Origin: Roseburia lenta
GTDB taxonomy: Bacteria > Bacillota > Clostridia > Lachnospirales > Lachnospiraceae
Direction of reading: 5' to 3'
NCBI RefSeq assembly: GCF_014287435.1
Contig: NZ_JACOPG010000001.1
Span: 1-64,000, forward strand
Length of the DNA stretch: 64,000 nt
The position numbers were made by a program, and so were the translations under genes. The notes beneath the pieces were generated by a model that saw only the letters and a program-made list of their open reading frames with translations, ran no database searches and was not told the origin of the DNA. This document shows, piece after piece, positions 45,459 through 54,939 of this stretch (position 1 is its first letter; every line of letters starts with the position of its first letter).

Positions 45459-46088
45459 ATGAATAAAAGACAGATTATACGCATGGCGAGGCAGGTAGGG
45501 AAAAAAATAGGCACTGGTAGAAGTGGGCTGAATTTCCGCCGCCGACGTCGCAAGATACAGGGTGAAAAAGTCCGCTATGTCAGTATTTGGATCGCAGAGA
45601 TCTTAGCTGTTATCGCCTTAGCCTTTCTTGTTACCTTAGGCTATGGCAAAAGAATCTCCTGCTCGGGAGAATCCATGGCACCGGCAGTTGTGGAAAATGG
45701 CAGTGTGCTGGTCGATCGTGTGGCATATCACATCCGGTCACCGAAAAAAGGGGATGTCGTGGCTTTTACACCAAAGGGCAATACCAGTGCCAACGATAAT
45801 GTCAAGCGTATCGTGGCGGTGCCGGGGGATACGGTGCAGATCAAAAGTGGTAGACTTTATGTCAACGGAACAGCCACAAACCTCAAACAGACCGGATTGT
45901 CTATTAAGGATGCCGGACGGGCTGAGACGGAGATCACCTTAGGGGATGATGAGTACTTTGTACTGGGTGACAATGTCAACAACAGTGAGGATAGCCGCTA
46001 CGAATCCATTGGCAATGTGACGCGCAAGGAAATGATAGGAAAGGTATGGTTCTGTTTATCCCTCAAGGGATTCGGACCGGTAAACTAG
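45459..46088 (+). CDS. lepB: type I signal peptidase (first copy)
   Basis: Membrane serine protease that removes signal peptides. 209 residues: a basic N-terminus (RRRRRK), one membrane segment (about 42-63), the catalytic serine in CSGESMAP (about S72) and catalytic lysine in NVKRIVAVPGD, then the LGDNVNNSEDSR box. It differs from the second copy 0.9 kb downstream in its longer basic N-terminus and in having Ala rather than Glu after the catalytic SM pair. Confidence 0.94.
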   Translation: MNKRQIIRMARQVGKKIGTGRSGLNFRRRRRKIQGEKVRYVSIWIAEILAVIALAFLVTLGYGKRISCSGESMAPAVVENGSVLVDRVAYHIRSPKKGDVVAFTPKGNTSANDNVKRIVAVPGDTVQIKSGRLYVNGTATNLKQTGLSIKDAGRAETEITLGDDEYFVLGDNVNNSEDSRYESIGNVTRKEMIGKVWFCLSLKGFGPVN

Positions 46089-46096
46089 GAGTAGAT

Positions 46097-46966
46097 ATGG
46101 AATTTCAATGGTACCCGGGTCATATGACCAAGGCAAAAAGACAGATGCAGGAGGACATAAAACTGATCGATCTGGTGATCGAACTGGTGGATGCAAGGAT
46201 TCCCCTGAGCAGCCGCAATCCGGATATAGACGAACTGGGCAAGCAGAAGGCAAGACTGATCTTGCTGAATAAGGCAGATCTGGCAGACCCTAAGGTGACA
46301 GCAGGCTGGAAAACATATTTTCAGGATAAGGGATATTTTGTCGTAACCCTGGATTCCCGCAATCGCAAGGGCATGAAGGAAGTGACACAGGTCGTCATGG
46401 ATGCCTGTGCCAAAAAGATCGAACGAGACCGGGCGAGAGGGATCAAGAACCGACCGGTGCGTGCTATGGTCGTAGGTATTCCAAATGTAGGAAAGTCGAC
46501 CTTTATCAATTCTTATGCTGGAAAAGCCTGCGCCAAGACCGGCAATAAGCCGGGCGTTACCAAGGGCAAGCAGTGGATACGCCTCAATAAAAATGTCGAA
46601 TTGCTCGATACACCGGGCATCTTATGGCCAAAGTTTGAAGATCAGACGGTCGGACTGCATTTAGCATGCATCGGCTCGATCAAAGATGAACTTTTGCAGA
46701 CAGAAGAACTCGCCTTAGAACTCTGCAAGATCTTAAAGGACAAGTATCCGGGGGCTCTGGCAGGGCGTTATCAGATCGATGAGACAAAAGAAGTTCTTAC
46801 TTTCTTAGAGCAGATCGCTGAAAATCGGAATTGCCGCTCTAAGGGAAACCAGTTGGATTACAGCAAGGCAGCCCTTCTGGTGATCGATGATTTCCGCAGC
46901 GGAACGATCGGCAAGATTTCTCTGGAATTTCCGGAGAAAATAAAAAAGGAAGAGACGGAAGTATAA
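46097..46966 (+). CDS. rbgA: ribosome biogenesis GTPase RbgA (YlqF)
   Basis: Circularly permuted GTPase needed for late 50S assembly. 289 residues beginning with the FQWYPGHMTKAKRQM signature; the G motifs occur in permuted order: NKADL (G4) first, then GIPNVGKST (G1), and DTPGILWP (G3). Start at 46097 follows TAGGAG by 5-6 bases. Confidence 0.97.
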   Translation: MEFQWYPGHMTKAKRQMQEDIKLIDLVIELVDARIPLSSRNPDIDELGKQKARLILLNKADLADPKVTAGWKTYFQDKGYFVVTLDSRNRKGMKEVTQVVMDACAKKIERDRARGIKNRPVRAMVVGIPNVGKSTFINSYAGKACAKTGNKPGVTKGKQWIRLNKNVELLDTPGILWPKFEDQTVGLHLACIGSIKDELLQTEELALELCKILKDKYPGALAGRYQIDETKEVLTFLEQIAENRNCRSKGNQLDYSKAALLVIDDFRSGTIGKISLEFPEKIKKEETEV

Positions 46967-46967
46967 A

Positions 46968-47552
46968 ATGACACAAGAACAAAAAAGTACAAAAAAACCG
47001 GATCAGGCAGAGCAGACATCACCGGCACATGAGATCTTAAGTTTGCTTTTATATATCGTTATTGTTTTTGGAATCTGTTTTTTGATCATAACCTTTGTGG
47101 GACAGCGATCCCGCGTGAGTGGTTCTTCCATGGAACCGACACTTTCCGATGGGGACAATCTGATCGTGGATAAGATCTCTTACCGCTTACATGATCCTGA
47201 GCGTTTTGATATCATCATCTTCCCTTATCAATATGAAGAAAACACCTATTATATCAAGCGTATCATCGGTCTTCCGGGCGAGACGGTCTACATCAATGAT
47301 GCCGGAGAGATCTATATCAACGGCACTCTTTTGAAAGAAAATTACGGACTGGAGACCATCCAGAATCCGGGACTGGCATCGGAACCCATCACACTGGGCG
47401 ATGATGAATACTTTGTTATGGGTGACAATCGCAACAACAGTACCGACAGCCGTTTTGCCTCGGTAGGAGCGATCAAGCGTCAGGACATCATCGGTAAGGC
47501 ATGGGTGCGTATCTATCCATTCAACAAGATCATGGTCATCAAACACCAGTAG
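46968..47552 (+). CDS. lepB: type I signal peptidase (second copy)
   Basis: 194 residues: one membrane segment (about 24-45), catalytic serine in SGSSMEPTL (about S54), catalytic lysine in YYIKRIIGLPGE and the MGDNRNNSTDSR box. It begins one base after the rbgA stop. Firmicutes often have several signal peptidases with overlapping specificity; two within one operon around rbgA is notable. Confidence 0.95.
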   Translation: MTQEQKSTKKPDQAEQTSPAHEILSLLLYIVIVFGICFLIITFVGQRSRVSGSSMEPTLSDGDNLIVDKISYRLHDPERFDIIIFPYQYEENTYYIKRIIGLPGETVYINDAGEIYINGTLLKENYGLETIQNPGLASEPITLGDDEYFVMGDNRNNSTDSRFASVGAIKRQDIIGKAWVRIYPFNKIMVIKHQ

Positions 47553-47567
47553 CATTTAGGAGAAGTC

Positions 47568-48344
47568 GTGGATATGGAAAAAAAGATCAAAGATATCCAG
47601 CAGGAATACAAGGAAAAAGACGATCTGGAATTGCCGGATTTTATTGAAGAATACATAAGAGACGGTAGACCGGGTGTTGCCAAGATCATCGGGCAGGCGA
47701 AAAAAAGACTGGACCGGTTGGAACAGGAAAGGCAGCGTTTGGAGGTCTTGCGGACTTATGAGCACCGCTATGAAGATGCATACCCTATGATCTGTGGCAT
47801 TGATGAGGTGGGCAGAGGACCGCTTGCCGGGCCGGTGTGTGCGGCGGCAGTCATTTTACCAAGGGATTGTGAGATCCTTTATATCAATGATTCCAAGAAA
47901 TTATCGGAGGCAAGACGTGAGGCGCTCTATGATGAGATCATGGAAAAAGCAGTTGCAGTAGGTCTTGGTTTTGCTTCGCCGGAAAAGATCGATGAGGTCA
48001 ATATTTTACAGGCGACTTATATTGCCATGCGTCAGGCAATCGCAGAACTTGCGGTTGCGCCGGATCTTTTGTTAAATGATGCCGTGACCATACCGGAGGT
48101 ATCCGTCAAACAGGTGCCGATCATCAAGGGGGATGCCAAGAGCATTTCCATCGGGGCGGCAAGTATCATTGCAAAAGTGACCAGAGACCGACTGATGAAA
48201 GAATACGATGCCATCATGCCGGAGTATGGCTTTGCACAGAACAAGGGCTATGGCACGAAAGAACATATCGAAGCGTTACAGAAGTACGGACCAAGTCCTA
48301 TCCACAGAAAGTCCTTTATCGGTCATTTTGTGGAATGTGAGTAA
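47568..48344 (+). CDS. rnhB: ribonuclease HII
   Basis: Removes RNA from RNA-DNA hybrids and single ribonucleotides from DNA. 258 residues with an N-terminal helical extension (~70 residues), then CGIDEVGRGPLAGPV with the first catalytic Asp-Glu, INDSKKLS, LNDAV and the ASIIAKVTRD segment. GTG at 47568 is 5 bases after AGGAG; an in-frame ATG at 47574 is an alternative. Confidence 0.96.
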   Translation: MDMEKKIKDIQQEYKEKDDLELPDFIEEYIRDGRPGVAKIIGQAKKRLDRLEQERQRLEVLRTYEHRYEDAYPMICGIDEVGRGPLAGPVCAAAVILPRDCEILYINDSKKLSEARREALYDEIMEKAVAVGLGFASPEKIDEVNILQATYIAMRQAIAELAVAPDLLLNDAVTIPEVSVKQVPIIKGDAKSISIGAASIIAKVTRDRLMKEYDAIMPEYGFAQNKGYGTKEHIEALQKYGPSPIHRKSFIGHFVECE

Positions 48345-48365
48345 CTTTTCTAAGGGGGAAGAGAA

Positions 48366-50042
48366 GTGCAGGTTTCTGATTTGCTGACACAGTATCAAAA
48401 CAATTTATCTTCCGGCAGTGAGGTCTCCACCAAGACAAAGGGGATAGAGCAATTAGTCGAGACGGTAAAACAATTAAAGACAGGCAATATCTTTGAGGGA
48501 ACCGTAAATAGCATACGCGGTACTCAGGTAATATTAGGGCTGAGCAGTGGACAGAATATTACAGCCAGATTGGACGCGGGCTTGTCTCTTTCTAAGGGGC
48601 AGTCTGTTTTTTTTCAGGTGAAATCCAATGACGGAGAACAGATCCGGATCAAGCCGATCTCCATGGGAGCAGGTCAGGGCAATCCGACACTGATGCAGGC
48701 ACTGGATGCCGCAAGTCTGGCAGTGAGCGAGCGTAACTTAAACATGGTAAATGCCATGATGAAAGAAGGCATGTCGATCGATTCCAAAAGCCTGCAAAAT
48801 ATGGCAAGACAGATCGGCAGTGTCCCGGGCAGTCAGCCGGAGACCATTGTGCAGATGCAGAAATTACAACTTCCCATCGATGCCAACAGTGTCGAGCAGT
48901 TTGAAAATTATAAGGCGGACAGGCGTCAAGTCCTAAGTCAGGTGCAGGATCTGGTGGCGGTATTGGGAGAGTCTCTTTTAGATGATGCGGTAGATACCCA
49001 GACGATGGTCGGGCAGAACAACCGGCTGGTGGCATTTTTCGGAGATCCTTCCATGCAGGAGGCGTTTGCCACAGGCGAAGCGGTCTATGCAGAGGAAATG
49101 CTACCCGCAGAAGGGCAGGAGTCTGTGGATCTGGAATACTTATCCCAGAGGGCGGGGATCTTCTCGCAGACACTGGAGGATATGGATGCCTATGAAGCCG
49201 GAACACTTGGCAATAGTCTGGATCTGGGGACATTTGCAGACCTGCAAAATGTCTTGGGACAGATGCCGTCTTTTATCAAGGAACACGCCAACTTTTTTAC
49301 GGCAGAGGGGCAACTTCTACCACAGACCAAGGTGGATGCTTTTTTGCAGGAAGTCTCTGTTTTTTTAGAGCAAAATGCCGGCGGGCTTTCCAAGGAGAGT
49401 GTGCAAGATCTTTTACGTTCCAGGGGCTATCAGAAGTTATTTTCTGATCTGGTGACAAAAGAGTGGACGGTTGCGCCGCAGGATTTGCCAAAAGAACACA
49501 GTATCAGCCACCTGTATGAGAAAATGTCGCAGCAGATCCATGATCTGGAACAACTGGCAGACAAATTTCCAAGTGCCAAAGAGACCATACAGGGGACAGC
49601 CAATTCCCTGTCACAAAATATAGAATTCATGAACCAGTTAAGCCAGATGTATTCCTATGTGCAGGTGCCGATACGCCTGCGCGGACAGAATGTCAACAGC
49701 GAACTTTTTGTTTATCGCAACGGGGGGCGCGACAAGGGGGCAGACGATGAACTGACGGCTTTTTTACATTTTGATATGGACAATCTGGGCGGTGTGGATA
49801 TTTCGGTCAATATGCTCCAAAAAAATGTATCTGCCAACTGGTACTTAGAGGATGCAGACAGTCTGACGCTTTTGGAGGAGAATATGCATCTTTTGACGGA
49901 GCGCTTAGAAAAAAAGGGTTACACCTGTAGCATGAAATTGGAACAGGATGCCAAAAAGATCGATTTTGTGGAAGATTTTTTAAAGGCAGACCAGAAAAGC
50001 AGCGGCGAGGTGCATCGGTATTCCTTTGATGTGAGGGCATAA
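48366..50042 (+). CDS. FliK-like hook-length-control domain protein (YlqG position)
   Basis: 558 residues, GTG start after AAGGGGGAAG. The N-terminal part (about 35-100) has an OB-like beta pattern; the middle is helical and variable; the C-terminal part (about 460-545: LTAFLHFDMDNLGGVDISVNMLQKNVSANWYLED...LTERLEKKGYTC) matches the FliK C-terminal domain that talks to FlhB. B. subtilis has ylqG at the same place after rnhB. The FlhB-like partner is directly downstream. Function outside flagella is unknown. Confidence 0.82.
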   Translation: MQVSDLLTQYQNNLSSGSEVSTKTKGIEQLVETVKQLKTGNIFEGTVNSIRGTQVILGLSSGQNITARLDAGLSLSKGQSVFFQVKSNDGEQIRIKPISMGAGQGNPTLMQALDAASLAVSERNLNMVNAMMKEGMSIDSKSLQNMARQIGSVPGSQPETIVQMQKLQLPIDANSVEQFENYKADRRQVLSQVQDLVAVLGESLLDDAVDTQTMVGQNNRLVAFFGDPSMQEAFATGEAVYAEEMLPAEGQESVDLEYLSQRAGIFSQTLEDMDAYEAGTLGNSLDLGTFADLQNVLGQMPSFIKEHANFFTAEGQLLPQTKVDAFLQEVSVFLEQNAGGLSKESVQDLLRSRGYQKLFSDLVTKEWTVAPQDLPKEHSISHLYEKMSQQIHDLEQLADKFPSAKETIQGTANSLSQNIEFMNQLSQMYSYVQVPIRLRGQNVNSELFVYRNGGRDKGADDELTAFLHFDMDNLGGVDISVNMLQKNVSANWYLEDADSLTLLEENMHLLTERLEKKGYTCSMKLEQDAKKIDFVEDFLKADQKSSGEVHRYSFDVRA

Positions 50043-50044
50043 GT

Positions 50045-50353
50045 ATGGAAAATAAAGAGTGGAAACCCCAGGATTTTTCAAAAGAAAAGACAGCAGTCGC
50101 CCTATTCTATGATCCAAATGATATTGCACCAAAGATCGTGGCAACGGGCAAGGGACATGTGGCGGAAAAGATCATTACCTCCGCCCAGGAAAATGATGTG
50201 CCTTTTTATCAGGATGGAAAACTGGCAGATACCTTATCCAAATTTGACATTGGAGAAGCCATTCCACCGGAATTATATGAGGTCGTTGCGGAGATACTGG
50301 TCTTTGTGGACGGCATGGAAAAGGTGAAAGCAAAACTGGACGGGAGGAAATAG
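50045..50353 (+). CDS. FlhB cytoplasmic-domain-like protein (YlqH position)
   Basis: 102 residues that align to the C-terminal part of the export switch protein FlhB after its self-cleavage site (AVALFYDPND, APKIVATGKG, VPFYQDGKLADTL, IPPELYEVVAEIL). There is no membrane part and no NPTH cleavage motif, so it corresponds to the cleaved FlhB fragment alone. It starts 2 bases after the FliK-like gene; together they mimic the FliK-FlhB substrate-switch pair. Confidence 0.88.
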   Translation: MENKEWKPQDFSKEKTAVALFYDPNDIAPKIVATGKGHVAEKIITSAQENDVPFYQDGKLADTLSKFDIGEAIPPELYEVVAEILVFVDGMEKVKAKLDGRK

Positions 50354-50376
50354 GAACGAAAGCAAATAAAAGAAGT

Positions 50377-50718
50377 GTGGGGAGCAGGTATGAAAAAGAA
50401 GCGGCAGACTATTTAAGGCGTCAGGGCTATGAGATCCTTGTTATGAATTATCGCAACCGCAAGGGTGAGATCGATATCGTGGCGAGGGACGGGGTCTACC
50501 TTTGTTTTGTGGAGGTAAAGTACCGCAAGGATGCTGCCGCCGGAGATCCTTTGGAGGCGGTCGGCTGGCGAAAGCAGACGGTCATCTGTCGGGTGGCGGA
50601 TCATTTCCTTTTGACGCACAGACAGTGGGCAGATCTACAGATCCGCTTTGATGTCGTTGCCATTTTAAAGGACGAGATCACACTTCTTACCAATGCCTTT
50701 CCTTATATCGGCTTATGA
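50377..50718 (+). CDS. yraN: YraN family (UPF0102) nuclease-fold protein
   Basis: 113 residues from the GTG at 50377, with the restriction-endonuclease-like motif GEIDIVARD...CFVEVKYR and KQTVICRVADHFL. YraN is a widespread conserved protein of uncertain role. Reading upstream in frame gives KANKRSVGSRYE, which looks like the normal YraN N-terminus, while the GTG lacks a Shine-Dalgarno site; the true start may be upstream at a non-standard codon (see findings). It overlaps the next gene by 4 bases. Confidence 0.88.
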   Translation: MGSRYEKEAADYLRRQGYEILVMNYRNRKGEIDIVARDGVYLCFVEVKYRKDAAAGDPLEAVGWRKQTVICRVADHFLLTHRQWADLQIRFDVVAILKDEITLLTNAFPYIGL

Positions 50719-51545
50719 TAGAAACAAGAAACTACAGATCAGAGGAAGGATATGTTCTGCCTTATCTTTCCTTTTCAAGCTATGAGGCACTGCCTTATAT
50801 CCGGCATATGTTTACGACCAGAGAGGGCGGTGTCAGCAAGGATATCTATGAAAGCCTGAACCTAAGTTTTACCAGAGGGGATGACGAGACGGCAGTTTTG
50901 GAAAACTACCGAAGGGTGGCTCAGGCACTGGGGACGTCCATAGATCATATCGTGACGAGCGACCAGACCCACACGACCAATGTGAGACCTGTGGGAAAGG
51001 AAGATCTTGGCAAGGGGATCACGCGCCCACGCGATTATAAAGATGTGGACGGCATGATCACAGACCAGCCGGGTGTTTTGCTTGCCACTTTCTATGCAGA
51101 CTGTGTCCCGCTTTATTTTGTGGATCCGGTGCATAAGGCGATCGGTCTGTCCCATTCCGGCTGGAGAGGGACGGTAGGACGTATGGGACAGGCGACGGTA
51201 GAAGCCATGGAAAGATCCTTTGGAAGTCAGCCGAAAGACCTGCTCTGTGCCATCGGTCCATCCATCTGCCAGGACTGCTATGAGGTGAGCCGGGATGTGG
51301 CAGAGGCATTTATATTTGCATTTCCGACCCATGAAAAGGAGATCTTACAGGCAGGAGCGCTCGGCAAATACCAGTTGGATCTGTGGAAAGCCAATGAGAT
51401 CGTATTGACAGAGGCAGGTGTATTGAAAGAGCATATAGACCTTGCAGGGCTTTGTACCTGCTGCAACAGCAGTATATTATTTTCGCACAGAGCCAGCAAG
51501 GGGAAACGAGGAAATCTGGGAGCATTTTTGATGCTTACCGAGTGA
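50715..51545 (+). CDS. pgeF: peptidoglycan editing factor / purine nucleoside phosphorylase PgeF (YlmD/YfiH)
   Basis: 276 residues of the laccase-domain family. These enzymes act on purine nucleosides and, in E. coli, correct peptidoglycan precursors. Metal/catalytic segments are SDQTHTTNV, FYADCVPLYF, GLSHSGWRGTVGRM and the C-terminal CTCC and SHRASKGKRG. Overlaps the yraN stop (ATGA). Confidence 0.9.
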   Translation: MIETRNYRSEEGYVLPYLSFSSYEALPYIRHMFTTREGGVSKDIYESLNLSFTRGDDETAVLENYRRVAQALGTSIDHIVTSDQTHTTNVRPVGKEDLGKGITRPRDYKDVDGMITDQPGVLLATFYADCVPLYFVDPVHKAIGLSHSGWRGTVGRMGQATVEAMERSFGSQPKDLLCAIGPSICQDCYEVSRDVAEAFIFAFPTHEKEILQAGALGKYQLDLWKANEIVLTEAGVLKEHIDLAGLCTCCNSSILFSHRASKGKRGNLGAFLMLTE

Positions 51546-51567
51546 CGAGAAAGATGAGGATAGATTT

Positions 51568-52884
51568 ATGAGCACATCACATCAGATTGCTTTTGTAAGA
51601 TCCGGGAGTCCCGCGGCACTTGCAGGAGTGGAACCGATGGATATCATAAAAGAGATCAATGGTGTCGAACTGATCGATATCTTTGATTATTATTACTACG
51701 AGGATGAACCAGCATTTGAGATGCTGATCGAAAAGCCGGATCAGACAAGACATCTTGTGCATATCACAAAATCAGAGGGCGAAGATCTTGGTATCACCTT
51801 TGAAAATGGACTGATGGACGATTATCGGTCCTGCCACAATAAATGCATGTTCTGTTTCATTGACCAGATGCCGCCGGGCATGCGGGAAACCTTATATTTT
51901 AAGGATGACGATACCAGGCTTTCTTTTTTACAGGGCAACTATGTGACCCTGACCAACATGAAGGAGGAAGATCTCAAACGTATCATCCACTATCATCTGG
52001 CACCCATCAATATCTCTGTGCAGGCGACCAATCCCGAACTGCGCTGCAAAATGCTCCACAATCGTTTTGCCGGTGACATCTTAGACAAGATCAAGATGTT
52101 AGCGGATGCCGATATTGAGATGAATGCCCAGATCGTTTTGTGCAAGGGAGAAAATGATGGGGCAGAACTGGATCGTTCCATCGGAGATCTTTTATCTTTT
52201 TACCCGCAGATGCAGAGCATGTCTGTAGTGCCGGTAGGGTTGACCAAGTTTCGAGAGGGGCTGTACCCGCTGGAACCTTTTGAAAGAGAAGAAGCGCGCG
52301 AAGTGCTTGCTACCATCCACAAATGGCAGGACATCAGTTTTGAAAAGTACGGCACACATTTTGTGCAGGCATCGGATGAATGGTATCTGATCGCCGGTTA
52401 TGACCTGCCGACGGAAGAACGCTATGACGGCTATACCCAGTTGGAAAACGGTGTCGGCATGATCCGGCTTTTGATGGACGAATTCCGGGAAGCCTTAGCC
52501 AAAGAGAAAAAGCATCCTTTTATGCGGAAAAAAGAATGTGCGATCGCGACCGGAAGGCTGGCAGCCCCTTTTATCCGCATGCTGTGTCAGGAATTCATGG
52601 AGAAATTTCCCAAGGTCACCGTGTATGTCTATGAGATCCGCAACGATTTCTTTGGCGAAAAGATCACGGTTTCTGGTCTGATCACAGGACAGGATCTGAT
52701 GGCACAACTCAAGGGACAGCCGCTGGGAAGCCACCTGCTCTTACCGCAGAATATGGTGCGTGCCGAGGAACAGGATTTCTTGGATGATGTGACGGTCGCC
52801 CAGTTAAGTGACGCTTTACAAGTAAAGGTGGATATTGTAAAATCAAGCGGACAAGATCTCGTGAAACAATTAATTACATTATAA
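51568..52884 (+). CDS. DUF512 family Fe-S protein with PDZ domain
   Basis: 438 residues: an N-terminal PDZ-like domain (GSPAALAGVEPMDIIKEING), then a radical-SAM-like cluster motif C89-x3-C93-x2-C96 (CHNKCMFC), a TIM-barrel-like core and the DUF512 C-terminal region (CAIATGRLAAP). Members are typical of anaerobes and cyanobacteria; the reaction is not established to my knowledge. It is upstream of der, as seen in other clostridia. Confidence 0.88.
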   Translation: MSTSHQIAFVRSGSPAALAGVEPMDIIKEINGVELIDIFDYYYYEDEPAFEMLIEKPDQTRHLVHITKSEGEDLGITFENGLMDDYRSCHNKCMFCFIDQMPPGMRETLYFKDDDTRLSFLQGNYVTLTNMKEEDLKRIIHYHLAPINISVQATNPELRCKMLHNRFAGDILDKIKMLADADIEMNAQIVLCKGENDGAELDRSIGDLLSFYPQMQSMSVVPVGLTKFREGLYPLEPFEREEAREVLATIHKWQDISFEKYGTHFVQASDEWYLIAGYDLPTEERYDGYTQLENGVGMIRLLMDEFREALAKEKKHPFMRKKECAIATGRLAAPFIRMLCQEFMEKFPKVTVYVYEIRNDFFGEKITVSGLITGQDLMAQLKGQPLGSHLLLPQNMVRAEEQDFLDDVTVAQLSDALQVKVDIVKSSGQDLVKQLITL

Positions 52885-52900
52885 ATAGATGGAGGAAAAT

Positions 52901-54223
52901 ATGAGTAAGCCTGTAGTTGCCATTGTAGGACGACCAAATGTAGGAAAGTCTACTTTGTTCAATGCCTTGGCAGGAGAGAGGATTTCGATTGTAAAAGATA
53001 CGCCGGGAGTGACCCGAGACCGTATCTATGCAGATGTTACATGGTTGAAGCATGAATTTACCATGATCGATACCGGTGGTATTGAGCCGGAATCAAAAGA
53101 TATTATCATCAGCCAGATGCGTGAGCAGGCGCAGATCGCCATTGATACGGCAGATGTCATCATCTTTATGACAGATGTCAGACAGGGACTGGTGGATGCG
53201 GATGCAAAAGTAGCGGATATGCTGCGCCGTTCCAAAAAACCGGTCGTTTTGGTAGTCAACAAGGTTGACAGTTTTGAAAAATACATGGCGGATGTCTATG
53301 AATTTTATAATCTGGGTATCGGGGATCCGATTCCAATCTCATCTTCCTCTATGTTAGGACTGGGGGATATGCTAGACCAGGTGATCGCACATTTCCCGGA
53401 AGATGCTGGCGCAGATGAGGATCAGGATATTCCTAAGATCGCGATCGTTGGCAAACCAAACGTAGGAAAATCATCCCTTGTCAACCGTCTGGTGGGAGAG
53501 AACCGTGTGATCGTTTCCAATGTGGCTGGAACTACCAGAGATGCGGTCGATACCAAGGTCAAGTTCCATGGCAAGGAATATATCTTTATCGACACGGCAG
53601 GATTGCGCCGCAAGAGCAAGATCAAGGAAGAATTGGAACGATTTAGTATCATTCGTGCCGTTGCTGCCGTAGAAAAGGCAGATGTCGTGATCGTGATGAT
53701 CGATGCGACCGAGGGCGTGACAGAGCAGGATGCCAAGATCGCCGGGATCGCACATGAGCGCGGCAAGGGCATTATCATTGCAGTCAACAAGTGGGATGCC
53801 ATCGAAAAGGATGACAAGACCATTTACAAGCATAAAGAAAAGATCAGACAGACCTTATCCTTTATGCCATATGCGCAGATCATGTTTATTTCCGTTTTGA
53901 CGGGACAGCGTCTGCCAAAGATCTATGAGACCATCGATGCCGTGATCGAGAATAATTCTATGCGTGTTGCGACAGGTGTCTTAAATGAGATCGTGACCGA
54001 GGCTGTTGCTATGCAGCAACCGCCATCCGATAAGGGCAAGCGTCTCAAGATCTACTATGTGACCCAGGTGGCAGTCAAGCCGCCGACATTTGTTATCTTT
54101 GTCAATGACAAGGAATTGATGCATTTCTCCTACACCAGATATTTGGAGAACCGTATCCGTGATGCCTTTGGATTTGAGGGGACTTCCCTTAAGTTTATCA
54201 TCAGGGAGAGAAAGGACGACTAA
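52901..54223 (+). CDS. der: ribosome biogenesis GTPase Der (EngA)
   Basis: Tandem GTPase for 50S assembly. 440 residues: G domain 1 ([20 protein letters not shown]), G domain 2 (GKPNVGKSS about residue 182, [14 protein letters not shown]) and a C-terminal KH-like domain. Start at 52901 is 5 bases after GGAGG; the ATG at 52889 lies before that site. Confidence 0.98.
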   Translation: MSKPVVAIVGRPNVGKSTLFNALAGERISIVKDTPGVTRDRIYADVTWLKHEFTMIDTGGIEPESKDIIISQMREQAQIAIDTADVIIFMTDVRQGLVDADAKVADMLRRSKKPVVLVVNKVDSFEKYMADVYEFYNLGIGDPIPISSSSMLGLGDMLDQVIAHFPEDAGADEDQDIPKIAIVGKPNVGKSSLVNRLVGENRVIVSNVAGTTRDAVDTKVKFHGKEYIFIDTAGLRRKSKIKEELERFSIIRAVAAVEKADVVIVMIDATEGVTEQDAKIAGIAHERGKGIIIAVNKWDAIEKDDKTIYKHKEKIRQTLSFMPYAQIMFISVLTGQRLPKIYETIDAVIENNSMRVATGVLNEIVTEAVAMQQPPSDKGKRLKIYYVTQVAVKPPTFVIFVNDKELMHFSYTRYLENRIRDAFGFEGTSLKFIIRERKDD

Positions 54224-54225
54224 TT

Positions 54226-54876
54226 ATGGAATTGATGAGGCTCGTCGCACTTGCGATCGGTTATGCCTTTGGATTGATCTTATCGGGCTATCTTTTTGGC
54301 AAGAAAAAAGATGTGGATATCCGCAAACAGGGAAGCGGCAATATTGGTACGACCAACACCATGCGTATTTTAGGCATCAAGGTAGGTGCGCTGACACTGG
54401 TGTGTGACTGCTTAAAATGTGTGGCGGCAGTGGTAGTCGTCTGGCTTCTTTTTCGCACATCATACCCGGAGCATATTGTCTTGTTGGAATTATACGGGGC
54501 ACTGGGTGCCATACTGGGGCATGATTTCCCTTTCTTTATGAAGTTTAAGGGGGGCAAGGGCATTGCCTGTAGTTTTGGTATGATCATAGCCCTCTTTCCG
54601 CAGTGTCTGCCACTTTGTGTTCTGATCTTTGTTCTGGCAGTGGCGATCACACGCTATGTGTCTCTGGGATCTATCCTGGCGGCGCTGGGACTCATGGTAC
54701 AGATCTGGATCTTTGGGGCAAAGGGCTGGCTGGCATTTGCCACGTCGGATCTTTTAGAAGCCCAGATCTTAGTATCTTTTGCCTGTATCCTTGCCATTGT
54801 ATTGCATCGGGGCAATATCAAGCGACTTTTGGCAGGTAATGAAAACAAGTTTTCTTTTAAATCAAAACGAGACTAG
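54226..54876 (+). CDS. plsY: glycerol-3-phosphate acyltransferase PlsY
   Basis: Transfers the acyl group from acyl-phosphate (made by PlsX) to glycerol-3-phosphate. 216 residues, five membrane segments, with the active-site motifs GSGNIGTTNTMR, GHDFPFFMKFKGGKGIA and the C-terminal HRGNIKRLLAGNE. Starts 2 bases after der; its glycerol-3-phosphate comes from GpsA, the next gene. Confidence 0.97.
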   Translation: MELMRLVALAIGYAFGLILSGYLFGKKKDVDIRKQGSGNIGTTNTMRILGIKVGALTLVCDCLKCVAAVVVVWLLFRTSYPEHIVLLELYGALGAILGHDFPFFMKFKGGKGIACSFGMIIALFPQCLPLCVLIFVLAVAITRYVSLGSILAALGLMVQIWIFGAKGWLAFATSDLLEAQILVSFACILAIVLHRGNIKRLLAGNENKFSFKSKRD

Positions 54877-54888
54877 CAAATCAGTCAA

Positions 54889-54916
54889 GGAATCCTGCTT
54901 TTGGCAGGGTTCTTTT
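54889..54916 (+). terminator. terminator/attenuator between plsY and gpsA
   Basis: GAATCCTGC (54890-54898) pairs with GCAGGGTTC (54904-54912, one G-U pair), followed by TTTT. As between acpP and rnc, a hairpin sits just before the next ribosome-binding site. Confidence 0.75.
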
Positions 54917-54939
54917 GCATGGAAGTAAAGGAGCAAAAA

